NCBI GenBank assembly: GCA_028023455.1
Contig: JAQFVV010006654.1
Coordinates: 488,470-552,469, forward strand
Length of the DNA: 64,000 nt
Source: Epiperipatus broadwayi
Taxonomy: Eukaryota; Onychophora; Udeonychophora; Euonychophora; Peripatidae
Direction of reading: 5' to 3'
Shown here: positions 37,233 to 48,599 of the stretch, piece after piece
Layout: every line of letters begins with the position of its first letter
Numbering within the stretch: the stretch's first letter is position 1
Translations under genes and position numbers: made by a program
Notes under the pieces: generated by a model
Told to the model about the DNA's origin: nothing
Databases searched by the model: none
What the model saw: the letters and a program-made list of their open reading frames with translations, nothing else

Positions 37233-37281
<49 letters not shown>
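37233..37281. repeat. (TA)n microsatellite
   Basis: TA run directly joined to the hairpin element. Confidence 0.95.
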
Positions 37282-37284
<3 letters not shown>

Positions 37285-40011
37285 AAGAGTACCATATGAG
37301 CCTCACCTAAAACAATTTGTGTTTTTTTGTGAATTTAATTGTGCCTATATCGAATCAGCAGATATATACATAACATACACCTATCTTGAGCTTTTCATAT
37401 ATCATCTATATACATAAACTAGTTAGTATTAAAAGAATAGTTCTAAAAATGAATAATTCTAGTTTGTTTATACACACACACATAAATAAATGTTTCTAAC
37501 TAATAGTATTTTTTTATTAACCAAAACTTGACATTGACAAAGCCATAAGTCATCATTGCATTTTATCAGTTGAAACAAAGGAAATAAACGTTTGGGGTTC
37601 ATTACAAATTGTATATTTTAAACAATAGAGAGCATGAGCATGATTATGTGATATGCTTGCAGAAATTAATCCAGTATAAAAACGAACTAATATTGTTATA
37701 ACAATAATCTTCTATTTACTTATCAAGGCAATAACTATGTTTGTAAATTTAAATGTGTTCGAATTTAGAACACATTTAAGAAAAAAAGGAGATTCACTAT
37801 TTTAAAACTGTCTTCAAGTAATTAATTTACTTACTTTTAATATTATAAAGAACTATAAAAAAATGATCATTGAAATTGACAAGGTTATAAGAGAAATCAA
37901 CCACTTCGAAATGAGTTTTCAAAATATATCTTTAAGAAGACAAAAAATTATAAAGATATTCTCTGGCTAGACAATTTATGCCAAGGATTTCTGCTGATGT
38001 TTTAAACCTGAACATGTAAATTTATTCCTATTTAATGCCTAAAGTATAATCATTATAATTCCCATTTAAAAAAGTTGCCTTAATAATGGACTATTTATAT
38101 TGAAGAATATTTTAAATATTTTACTACGCAAATATTTAAAAGAATGAATATTTGGATTACCTCTTCGAAGGATGATCAAGGAACTTTACCTTTCAACATT
38201 CATCATCATTTTATTTTGTCTAAGGAGGAATAAGAAAACATTATTATTTCATGTCTTGGAATACTTCATTGTTACTTCGTTGTGCACTTTAATAACTCTT
38301 AAACTTTATTTTCTTTGTAGATAACTATATTTACATGGAGAAATTATTTCATATATTAAATTGATTTTAACAGAATAAGTGGAGAACTGATAAGATGAAC
38401 ATTTTATTTTTATTTATTTAATAAAATTTAGATGTTGATATTTTGATATATGCTCTGATGAAAGTGATGGCTGACTAAGATAAAAGTTTTTAAATTATTT
38501 CAATTTGGAAGTAAGTTTTATTATATTCCAAATTGAATCTTACCTGACAATTATCATAATTTCTTTTTAAACAATAACATAACTAATATCAGAATACATT
38601 CTATTATTAATCTAGTGTGAATGGATGTTATTTTATATAGACATATAACACACACAGAATCATTTTAATGACACAATATGTAGATTTATAATGTATGGTG
38701 GTTTTATTTATTGCACACATGATTTTAAATTATATATATGTAAATAATTACATTATATTTTTTTTAATGTTAAATAGTTTATTATTGTATATATATAAGT
38801 ACAGATTATAATTCTAAATTTTAATATTTTTATTATTTATGTGATAATATTTTTGTTTCTATTATGGATTAAAATGTGTTAAACTTGATTTTAAAATTAA
38901 ACAGGTCTCGTTTGTTTATTTTATTTAGTCATTTTATAAAACCAATAAATACACATACTCATGCATATATATATATTGAATCAATTTAGTGATTTAATAT
39001 TTATAAAAAAGTTATATATAGCTTATACTAAATTTATCATTACTATGGGATATTTGTGGAAATGCCTGAAGAAAGTCAATTGCGATTTCTACTCTGAGCT
39101 CGAATTCCGAGAGTAACGAGGTTATTAACCTTTTAACCGCTAATTTTATCATTGGTTGTATCAGATAAAAATCAAATCTTTTAATTGGCCAACTCACAAA
39201 CTGAAGACAAAGCCTATTGTTAAAACATATTCGCCTATAATATTAAATTCAACTCAGATACGTTTATAAAAAGTATATAATTAATTTTTTAGGTTATGAA
39301 GAAAATGAAAGTTCTTTCAAAAATAAATTGCTATTTATTTATTCTAAAATATTCAATATCGGCAACATAAAAGTTATAATGTAAACAAAAAGATCGACTT
39401 TTACGTTATAGAAAAGTAAATATTTCTTTTTACTACCTCTTCAATATGTTTACTTAAATCTTCAATATTTTTCGAAAATAATTTTGTTTTTTTATTATTC
39501 TCTCTGAAAATAATTTTAATTTCTCAAAATATTCTTTTATAATAATTAAATCGTATTCGAAATGAAAATCTCAGCATTTTTCTTTATTTTCTTTGATCAG
39601 GCAGTTTCTTTGTTCTTTCCAGCCAATCAGAATGTCTTTTTCGGCTGAGAGCATGCTAAGAACCAATCACAAATAATGTTCCTTCTTTGTTTAGGTTTAA
39701 ATGCGTTTTTTTTCTATTTTTTACTTCTAAAATAAATCGGAAGATGTCACCATCGTACAGAACTTTTAAAAACGAATTCAATACGTATTTAACGAATATT
39801 TTCGTATAAAAACTGGCTGAGTTAGAGTGATTTCAGATGTCGACGAGGAGCCTCGTAAAAAACAGTCTTTTGGTTAATAGAGGAGTGGATTGGATTATAT
39901 TTTAAATCACATCATCCATGGCATTCTATAAGAAGACTCAAAGTCTGACTATAGGTAGATGCGACTTCCACGAGTCCTGAAAAAGATTGTCCCATTATAA
40001 TATATATATAT
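37282..40011. other. Mostly unassigned; possible promoter-like patch near 39.6 kb
   Basis: No gene recognised. At 39622-39675 two CCAAT boxes (AGCCAATCAGA and GAACCAATCAC) lie about 50 bp apart, followed by a CpG-bearing stretch to 39860. That is unusual here, but no downstream frame of note follows. Confidence 0.4.
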
Positions 40012-40133
40012 ATTCAAATTTGCTGATTTGCTATTTATCTTGTAAAAAAGTGGTTTCATTTTTCTTTACACCTAAAATCTGAGTGCATAATATTTGTGCT
40101 TCATGTATCAATAAAGCAGCAACAATAATTAAT
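40012..40133 (+). repeat. Direct repeat X, copy 1
   Basis: It matches 41791-41915 (ATTCAAATT-GCTGATTTG, AAGTGGTTTCATT, CTGAGTGCAT, TATCAATA). The two X copies bracket repeat Y and the PLE palindrome inserted in it. An X-Y-X unit would be about 650 bp without the insertion, like a small element with terminal direct repeats. Confidence 0.65.
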
Positions 40134-40326
40134 TTCTTTCTATGATGATGGATGATCATGATGTGATGCAATTGATATTAGAAGTGGATTGATAATAATC
40201 CAATGAAATTTAAAAGGTTTTCTGCAGTGCAATGTTAAAAATGAATAAAAACTATTTTTTACCTTGTGAGAATCTTAAAAAAAACTTTGGGTTATTAATA
40301 CAAATATAGAAACCAAAAGGTTTGAT
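40134..40326 (+). repeat. Dispersed repeat Y, left part of interrupted copy
   Basis: Equivalent to 33151-33368. It ends in the target duplication AAAAGGTTTGAT at 40315-40326. Confidence 0.75.
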
Positions 40327-40955
40327 TGTATTTTTATATTGGACCATTTCCATCATCTAATATGAGTATTAAATGTCTTTAGAAAAAATTAACTTTATTT
40401 AAATACTTCAATTACATTCAACTGTTAGTAATAGTGCATTAAAGATGTTAGTATATGCACAATGTTTAAGATATGTTATTCTCCCCTCTTCTTCAGGTGT
40501 TGCTGGTATGACATGTGACAGTACTACCATCAGATGTGAACTTGAACCCTTAGATTCTTGAATATTGAATTTTAATCTAATGATCTAACCAACTGAGCCA
40601 TCATGTCAAAGAAAACAGTCAGTATATATTTAATATACTTATCTATGAGGTTCCTCCTAATTTCTCTACTTTTTCCTAAGAGAAAAATTGATTAGTGGTT
40701 TCCATACATTATGTGTAGTCACACTAGGTTTGCTTATGGGACTTTTTGTCATTTGACATGTAAGTAGCTTCTTTAAGTTATCTTCTATGTATATTTTCTT
40801 CTCTATCCAATATTTTTGTATTTTCCCAATTGAATATATGTTTATTGGCATATACATAGTTTGCTACTTTAGTTACATCTCTCTAATCATCAGGTTGTGT
40901 TCTTGCATGTGCTTTTCATGGAATGACTGGGCTCACCAATATATGTTTTTCCACA
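40327..40955 (-). mobile_element. PLE 3' fragment, left arm of head-to-head insertion F
   Basis: On the minus strand it runs from a YIGE remnant of the GIY-YIG domain near 40950, through endonuclease C-terminal coding, to the 3' UTR. The UTR carries an exact A box (TGGCTCAGTTGG, minus strand of 40589-40600) and ends outward at 40327. It is truncated at the palindrome centre. Confidence 0.8.
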
Positions 40956-41535
40956 TTGAAAGGAAATTACAAGGACACAAACTAATGCTTAGAAGAGAGA
41001 CAACAGATGTGTCTAAGGTAGCAGACCGTATATGTGTCAATGAACATATGTTCAATTGGGAAAATACAAAAATATAGGATAGAGAAGAAACGATATAAGA
41101 AAAAAATTTCTAGAAGCTTCTTACATGACAATAGCAAAAATTTCCATCAGCCAATAGTGTGACTATACATTGTGTATTGAAACCACTAATCAACTTTGCT
41201 CTTAGGAAAAAGTGAAGAAATCAGGAGGAACCTCATAGATAAGTATATGAAATTTCTACTCACTGTTGCCTTTGGCAGGATGGCTCAGTTGGTTAGAGTG
41301 TTACTTTAAAATTCAATATTCAAAAATCTAAGGGTCCATATTTGAATCACATGCTTGTACTGTCACTGGTCAGGCCAGCAACACCTGAAAAGAGGGGAGA
41401 ATAATACCTGTTGAAACATTGTGCATATACTAACCTTACTAACAGTTGAATGTATTTGGATTATTTAAATAAAGTTAATTTTTTCTAAAGACATTCAATG
41501 CTCATATTAGATTATGAAAATAATCCAATATAAAA
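40956..41535 (+). mobile_element. PLE 3' fragment, right arm of head-to-head insertion F
   Basis: It starts in the endonuclease at GHKLMLRRETTD, continues through CVNEHMFNWENTKI (open to 41077) and the 3' UTR with an exact A box at 41281-41292, and ends in ATAAAAATACAA. Its terminal 20 bp are the reverse complement of those of the left arm. About 42 bp of other sequence (41536-41577) lies before the right target duplication. Confidence 0.8.
41275..41350 (+). promoter_or_regulatory. tRNA-like module in PLE 3' UTR, exact A box
   Basis: TGGCTCAGTTGG at 41281-41292 equals the polymerase III A-box consensus. The B-box position reads ATTTGAATCAC, a weaker match than in PLE E. Confidence 0.65.
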
Positions 41536-41577
41536 ATACAACTAGAACACTATCATCACACACCTTCACGGCAACAC

Positions 41578-41710
41578 AAAATGTTTGATATTTCCAATCC
41601 CCTAGAGTAAAATTGTTTGAAAATAGCTAGACAGTTTGACCTTGTTTCCAGGTTATTGGATGGTTTTGATATAGTACAATTGAGATTAGGGATGCAATGA
41701 TAAAAACTCT
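41578..41710 (+). repeat. Dispersed repeat Y, right part of interrupted copy
   Basis: It begins with the target duplication AAAATGTTTGAT (41578-41589), which matches 40315-40326 at 11 of 12 positions, and continues as in 33370-33490. Confidence 0.75.
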
Positions 41711-41790
41711 ATATACTTATAATATGTAAACAAAGTAAAGTGTGGGATATTTCCATGTAAATAACTAGAGATAATACTGCCTATATGTAT

Positions 41791-41915
41791 ATTCAAATTT
41801 TCTGATTTGTTTTTCTTATAAAGAAGTGGTTTCATTCTTCTTTATTACTTAAAGCTGAGTGCATGAGAATTACATAAAAGTATCCTTCATTTATCAATAC
41901 CAATAATCATTAATC
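41791..41915 (+). repeat. Direct repeat X, copy 2
   Basis: Partner of 40012-40133. Confidence 0.65.
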
Positions 41916-44900
41916 AGCTATCATGGGAGCATGTTTTTCGTATAAATAAAAGGTTGTCCTGACAGCAGACTAAAAATTATTGGTGTTGATAACTATGAAC
42001 TACTTTCATATGATATATATATATTGTCAGTGTATTTGGGTATTTATAAATATATTACATAAATAAATATTTATAATTAAAAGCTTCATGGTGGATAGTT
42101 TTCTGAAATCTATAAACATTATCTGGGTTTAAACTCTGTCTTTATAAAACTTAAAATTTTATTTCTGGTTTCAGTCAGTTTTATAATTTTCTTTTCAGAT
42201 AGTTAACTCGGTAACTATCCAATATTGTTTTATTTCTAGCTAATTTTAGTTAGAGTATAAACAAAAGTAACAAATAAAAAATAAACTCTCACCAGCTGCC
42301 CTTTTTCAAGCCAATAGAATAATGTCTTTTTTTTCCATTGTACTTCGATAAATCTGTGGTACATTTGTCTAGCAGTTACAATTTAAAAGCAATTTTACTT
42401 TTTTTATGTAAATAATATTATATTAGGATTAATTTATATAAATACTAAACATATATGAGCATAAAATATTTTATTTTACTTATTTATTTTTTTTAGAAAT
42501 AGCGTAGACTATCACAGAGTAATCAATCTCTTATAGTTAATGCATTTACTTGTCGGAAATAATATTTTTCTGTCATCTTAAAGGTCGTCTGAATTCAAAA
42601 CACCTCAAATTGTTTACAGAAAAAGAAATATTTTGAATGGCATTAATGTATTAAGTACGAAACATATTTCTTGAAAGAATTTTATGTAAACTTCACTTAT
42701 TTTTCATTCTGAAGGAAAAAATAAATCAATTTTATATATATATGCATTATAAGATATTGAATAACTTTTAACTTAAGTAAGCGATTACATTACCTTTTTG
42801 ACATCTAATTATTTTTATAAATTTAAAATTATCTGAAATTAATGGATTCATAATTAAGATTGGCTGTTTTATTTTTGAATTAATGTTGTGTCAAATATTT
42901 ATCAGGTAATGATCTCTCATTTTCTATATTATTATAGGATACATAAATATATATTTTTTACTTCTTTGATTAAATTTAGTTAAATTTAAAATTTAACTTC
43001 AATAATGATATTGATTTTATATCAAATAATAAATTGCATACAATCAAAAAATATATTAAAGTTGTTTTTTTTTTAAATTAAATTATTGCTGTGAGAAAAA
43101 ATATAGCTATAATATTTTATACTATTGTCATTAAAGTTTTTATTTATCTAGTTAGATAAAGAATATAATGAGCTTAGTTAAAAGTTAAGCATTTCTGACA
43201 ATTATGTTATATTATAAATATATTTTATAATCAATGCAATTACTTATTTAATCAACTCAGATTAACCCGGAAAAATTTTTTTTAACTAAAAATGGCAAAA
43301 TTATCATTTCTGAATATTTTTAATTATCTATCTAATATGGGATATGCCAACTACCAAAAACAATTTTCAAGTTCTCGATCAACCATTCACAATTTAGACC
43401 AAGGATATGTTAAGCGAATGCTCCACTACTATGTTACAATTTTTTTATATTTATAGTACTTTGTCACAATTCGTCACTGGTGATATTCTTTCACTAATAC
43501 ATACACAATATATTGTTAAACTATTATGTTGGCAGCACAAATTAGCAAAGATTATGACCAAAGATAGATTCATACTTGCAGAAAGATCATCCCATATCAT
43601 TATTGTTAAGAGATTTAAACAGATTAGATCCAGTTATTAAATTCCAGTGTTACTTGGCTTTGCTAATTTTAAAGCATATGGTTTTAATACATGAGTGATT
43701 ATTAAATGAAATGTAATCAATTTATTGTATCCAAAGTAAAATTATTAAAAGCAAAACAAATTATAGCACAATAAATTATATGCGTTTAGCAATAGATTGT
43801 GCAATGGAAAACATTACAATCTAAGTTCCATTGCTTAAAATTTAACAGAATCTAAAAGAATTTAAACTGGTCTATAAGCTACTAAACTGTTTAAAAACAA
43901 ACTTAAATATTAATAAAAGTATACTATTTTTTATTTAATACTTAATTATAATTTTTTTTCCTAGAAAATACTTTAATTTACAATAATTCCTGCAATCATA
44001 TAATTTGATTTGAAATCTTGAAATATAAATATTTGAAAAATCCAAAAAGTAGGTTGCCTTGACAACAAATTGAGATTGTTGTTTGTTATTGATATTGGTA
44101 TTATTTAGGTATGAATTGCTTTCATGAATTTACATTTATAACTCATTTTGCCTTGAGCATTATTATCTCTATTATCTAAATAATACATAATTTCAGTGGA
44201 GTTTGAAAATTATCATTGACTATTTGTTAATCTGCTTTCAAACAGATTATATTTGCCCGTTTAATAAGACTTATTTAAACTTCTTTGAATCAATAGTCTC
44301 ACTTTCTTTAGTCAAGTTGTAATATTTAATTACTATATAAATGTATTATACCATAGATAAAGGTGGGTGTCCACTTTTTCAAACATCCAATTTTATTGTA
44401 AAAAGGAGGTTGCCTTAATACCAGATTTAGATTGTTGTTACTGATATTGGTATTGTTTAGGTATGGATTGTTGAATTTGATTATTTTATTAATTCTTTTT
44501 TTGTCTTCTGTTATACATTTAATGCAATATCTTTCATTTTGGAGGCTTACCTTTTGCTTTTTAAATTGTTTAATGTGACATTATTTTCATTACCAAAAGG
44601 TTTTAAGTGTTGTTAATATTAAGTATTTTGATTATTTGAAATTTTCTTTAAATCTCACTACATATATGCCACTTTGCCACTTACAATAAACTTCAGTGAT
44701 CAATAGTGCCAATTAGTACTGCTTATGTCCACATGGCAAGTATTTTTTAATAAAGCTTACATTATACAGTTGAAATGTAATGTGATTGGAAGAAAATTAT
44801 TAATAGATTGCTAATAGAGAACACTAGTAATATTTTTAAAGTCGTGTGATGTCATTTTTGGTTTATTTTTAATATTGTAGTCATAGATCTATTTGTATAT

Positions 44901-45469
44901 GGACTTTTCTTCTTTTATTAAAATGTTGATCTTTCAGCATTTTTTACAAAGATGAATGAGTGCTCAAATTATTTTCATTTTTAATGTTTCTTATTGAATG
45001 TTGTAATATTTCTTGTTGACTTTCCTGGTGTTTTTAAATGTTTCATGTTAATTTCTCAAAAGATTATCCCTTTTTGTTATTTTTAAAATATTGCACCACA
45101 ATTTTTTGTTATTAATTTGGCCTTTATTGGAAAAAGTGTCTTAGCCATGGTCTTCAAATTTTTTTTTTCAATATTCTAAATGCAATAAATATGTTCGCTA
45201 TCTAAAGTTTTAGATAATCTTAAAATTTAAAAATTATTTTTAACTTCATTTAAAATTCATTACAATCTATGATCTATTTTAAAATATATTGCCTGTCATG
45301 TCCAAATATATCTTGGGAACATTATATTTCCATTATATAAGTATATATTTTTACTCAAAACTTTTCCACCTTTCTTGAAAATAAATAAATATTATATATT
45401 TATGAGATACGATGCATCCTTCAATCCATAATAAATGAGGTTTCTCTTAGCAAAAAAGCCCTAACTGCT
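41916..45469. other. AT-rich DNA; one minor duplication
   Basis: No gene recognised. About 80 bp near 44040-44120 recurs near 44390-44475 (AGGTTGCCTT...GATATTGGTATT.TTTAGGTATG), with a fainter match near 41950. The 77-codon plus frame at 43407-43640 has no family motif. Confidence 0.45.
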
Positions 45470-45659
45470 TATTAGCCAACCTTGATGCTATTGACCAAAA
45501 CCTGAAAGAAATTTCCACTTGATAATCAATTCATGTATCTTGCCCTTCCCTGAAATGTAAATACAGGGAGAAGCAAAGATCTCTGGCCATATATATGTTG
45601 ATCAAGTGGGCCAAGATATTCCTGCCAGACCAACAATGTTGGATTAAGAGTTACTTCCA

Positions 45660-45896
45660 ATGGGCACTGGGAGTGGGCAGCAAAAAAAACCTGTCCCATT
45701 GTCATTAACAATAGATAACAACATTCTTGTAGGCTTGGAAATGATATGTGCAATTAGAGAATACTTTAAAGCAAAACTTTTATCTGATGATAGCTTAGAT
45801 GAGAATCTGACCCATAATATCAGTGAGGAAAATATCCGTATCAAGCTAAAAAATTTCCTGGACAGGGTTTACTCATATCTCAAGGCTCCTCACTGA
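45660..45896 (+). CDS. Unidentified 78-codon open frame, possibly an element fragment
   Basis: Not recognised. Composition looks more coding-like than most frames here: acidic and basic residues are balanced, with a helical-looking C-terminal half (ENIRIKLKNFLDRVYSYLK). It starts MGTGSGQQKK. Its stop codon is the TGA within the CTGATGA core of hammerhead copy 1, so its last residues belong to the inserted repeat, not to the original frame. Adjacent plus-strand sequence from about 45520 also looks weakly coding in another frame. It may be a remnant of a retroelement or an exon fragment interrupted by the ribozyme repeat. No function is proposed. Confidence 0.25.
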   Translation: MGTGSGQQKKPVPLSLTIDNNILVGLEMICAIREYFKAKLLSDDSLDENLTHNISEENIRIKLKNFLDRVYSYLKAPH

Positions 45897-45939
45897 TGAT
45901 GGCCACAAGCCAGAAACTAGTCTGGGGATATTGGATGAG
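45872..45939 (+). ncRNA. Type I hammerhead ribozyme, copy 1
   Basis: All conserved core elements are present. CTGATGA lies at 45893-45899. Stem II is TGGC/GCCA closed by CACAA. GAAA follows at 45913-45916, then a minimal stem III (AC-TA-GT), with cleavage expected after the C of GTC at 45922. Stem I forms from TCCTCA before the core and TGGGGA after it, with a distal CTCAT/ATGAG pairing at 45872 and 45939. Hammerheads cut their own RNA to leave 2',3'-cyclic phosphate and 5'-OH ends. The very short stem III is typical of the dimer-acting hammerheads in PLEs and animal retrozymes. Activity is inferred from structure only. Confidence 0.88.
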
Positions 45940-46042
45940 TAGGCACTAGATAGGGATTTTATGCACAAGCCTTCTGGCATCCATTGATTACTCTGTTTGG
46001 CACAGGATGGCACTACTGTATGGAGAGTTTTGCCTTTGTTTA
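45872..46042 (+). repeat. Hammerhead-bearing direct repeat, copy 1 (~171 bp)
   Basis: It matches 46329-46498 with about seven differences (one an indel), beginning CTCATATC and ending GTTTTGCCTTTGTTTA. The ribozyme occupies its first 68 nt. The remaining 100 nt has no open frame of note. Confidence 0.92.
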
Positions 46043-46328
46043 CAACAATTATGTGCTAGTATAGAGAAGGTGATCATGTGATGTTTAGTGGTTTAACACT
46101 AATCCTGCCTAATAGGATAGTGGTGGCTATGGTTGTTTAAGAGACAAAGACACTGAAATGTGTGGGAGCTGAATTGAGTTCAGACCCATATGACTATATA
46201 AGCTATTGAGCTTAGATTGAAGATATTAACAATGTTTTCAATATCATTCTCATAGTTTTGTAGTAAAGTAGAGTTAAAAGGTGGCTGCTGGAGGGTTGCA
46301 TTAGATCCTAAGATCTAGGTGCAGTGCT
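46043..46328 (+). mobile_element. Internal segment of the retrozyme-like unit
   Basis: Non-coding DNA between the two hammerhead repeats, with no PLE or LINE motif. With one repeat it makes a 456-nt monomer between the two cleavage sites (45922/45923 and 46378/46379). Confidence 0.7.
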
Positions 46329-46395
46329 CTCATATCCAAGGCTTCTCACTGATGATGGTCACAAGCCAGAAACTAGTCTGGGGATATTGGATGAG
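46329..46395 (+). ncRNA. Type I hammerhead ribozyme, copy 2
   Basis: Same core as copy 1: CTGATGA at 46349-46355, GAAAC, and GTC with cleavage expected after 46378. Changes relative to copy 1 are compatible with folding. Stem II becomes TGGT/GCCA (G-U in place of G-C), and stem I has TTCTCA/TGGGGA with an extra G-U pair. Retained pairing despite substitution supports past selection for the fold. Confidence 0.88.
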
Positions 46396-46498
46396 TAGGC
46401 ACTAGATTGGGATTTTATGCACAAGCCTTCTGGCATCCATTGATTACTCTGTTTGGCACAGGGTGGCACTACTGTATGGAGAGTTTTGCCTTTGTTTA
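46329..46498 (+). repeat. Hammerhead-bearing direct repeat, copy 2
   Basis: Partner of 45872-46042. GTTTA stands just before copy 1 (45867-45871) and at the end of both copies. It may be a short target duplication or microhomology. Confidence 0.9.
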
Positions 46499-48529
46499 TT
46501 TTAATAATTATTAGTAATGCCTACATTTCGAAATAGCATGCATTTAATTACCAAATATGTTTTTTTTTAAAGATATAATTTAAAAATCTTCGAATTATTA
46601 GTTATTATAGTGTCATGTTTTATGCTGTCTCGAACCCTATTTGTAAATAATAGTGACCCTTTGTGCTCGTTATTATTTTGTCATTTAGTAAATTAATTAA
46701 TATAAATATAAAATGTGGCATATAAATCCAAATTTTCAACTTTTAATTATTATGTTACTAAAGATTAAACTAGCCTGGAGTGTAATCATAAGTATATTTG
46801 TCTTATTAAAATATTCGTAAATGATTTAAGATCGCAGATTTGGGGAAATTAAAATGTAAAGATTATATACATTTTTCATATGTCATTTTATGTTTAAAAA
46901 TCACTTAAATTAATACTTATATATTGTATAATGACCCTCCAAGTATTCTCAGACATATAAATAAATTAATTAATGCTATTAACAATTTTGTTTATCACTT
47001 TGTATCCAATCCAAAAGAATGTTAAAGTTAAAGTTAGATGTTGTAGGGTGGGGGGAAATTGAGTTCTATATTTTAAATTTAGTAAAAGAAAACTACTAAA
47101 AAGAAAAATCAATCTTATAAGTCAGCTTAATTTGATCATACCATCAAGAAACGGAATAACTAATATCTTGGGTTAACTTTAAGCACCAGAAATAATGTTA
47201 TATACATTGTCCAAGCATCGCTAATGTCGGTCTATTTCTTAATTGTGTGCTATTTATCCAATGTAGGTATCAGGGGGGTCTGAGTCATTTATTCGTCACT
47301 TCCAGTCTGTGATAGAAAAATAGACTCTAAACATTGGGCCTGATTAATAATGGAATTTTTGCACCATCAGTGCAATCCCATTCAGGCTGAATATTTCTTC
47401 ATTCCAAATGTGGAATGTGGCAAATCGGTCTTATATAATGTGAAACAAAAATCGCACTTCCATTCGCTACTCTCATAAGTAAATCATCATATCTCATCAA
47501 TGAATTTCATTAATATAAAAACAGTCCATACATTAGCACCGCCATTACTATATCTTATTCTTTCTTTATCAAACCCTGCCTAGACTTTTCCGTAATTTGA
47601 CATTGTGATCACTTGAGCTGAAGTACACGTCTTTAAATGTTATAGCTGAATTGTATATTTAAATCTATAAATTAACGAGTTAGTATCCGATTTTTGATAA
47701 TTAAAATACTCAATATATCCTTCCCTTGCATTCCATCTGAAATATAAAATCATTATTGATGTATAATTTCCTAATGCAATACATTAATTGTGTATATAAA
47801 ATATTGATAATCCATTCCCAGATTAAATGATTGTTTATAAAAACTCTTTTATATTTCCTTGTAACATTAGGCAGATAACAAATAGTGTATTATTCAATTA
47901 AATTACTGTAATTTCCTTTTACTCCCTTAATGCAATAATAATGAATTAGTGGCATACCAATGAAACCACACAATAAATGTATTGAATAATATTATATCTG
48001 TTTAAATATACGTATAAGACCGTCCGTGTAAATAAATGTATTTAAAGATTATAATATACTTGTTTTTAATGTACATATAAAACTATGAAAATGTAAATGT
48101 TGTAATGCGAGGCTAATATTCATATGTAATATATATCTATTAACGCATAATAAGCGTATTATTAAATATATTTAAAATCTTACTCTGGAGTCATTGCCTA
48201 TACTATTAATTATGCTTGCCCATACACATATATCTATGCACATTAGATTTAGATGTATCCTAAAGATATAAACAGTTTATTATCGATAACTATTATATAG
48301 ATCTGGCCAGTTGCCTAATTAGTCTTTTTGTTTTACCGCTGAGCTGCCAGCCGAAAATAATTAAATATGAGTTGAATCATCATTATTGCTAATCATAAGT
48401 AAAGAGACCTAGGTTTGAACCTGTAGGGCAGAGTTAGAGAGTGTCCCTGACTTATGTATCTTGTACATGATCTGATTCATGGTACTCAAGTTGGAATTCC
48501 TGGTCTGGTTTATGAATTATGCAAACTAA
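46499..48529. other. Nothing firmly recognised
   Basis: AT-rich, with a slightly more complex stretch near 47220-47640 without coding motif. A B-box-like AGGTTTGAACCTG near 48411 suggests a possible SINE remnant. Confidence 0.4.
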
Positions 48530-48592
48530 CCGGTACAATATATATATATATTGTAGGAAAACCGGTACAATATATATATATATTGTAGGAAA
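48530..48592 (+). repeat. 31-bp tandem duplication containing a TA palindrome
   Basis: ACCGGTACAATATATATATA followed by TATTGTAGGAAAA occurs twice in a row, directly before the RTE fragment. Confidence 0.85.
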
Positions 48593-48599
48593 ATAGGAC

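Noticed and set aside
37860-38180. Possible LINE RT entry block on the plus strand
   Set aside because: A few residues resemble an RTE block, but order and frame could not be sustained.
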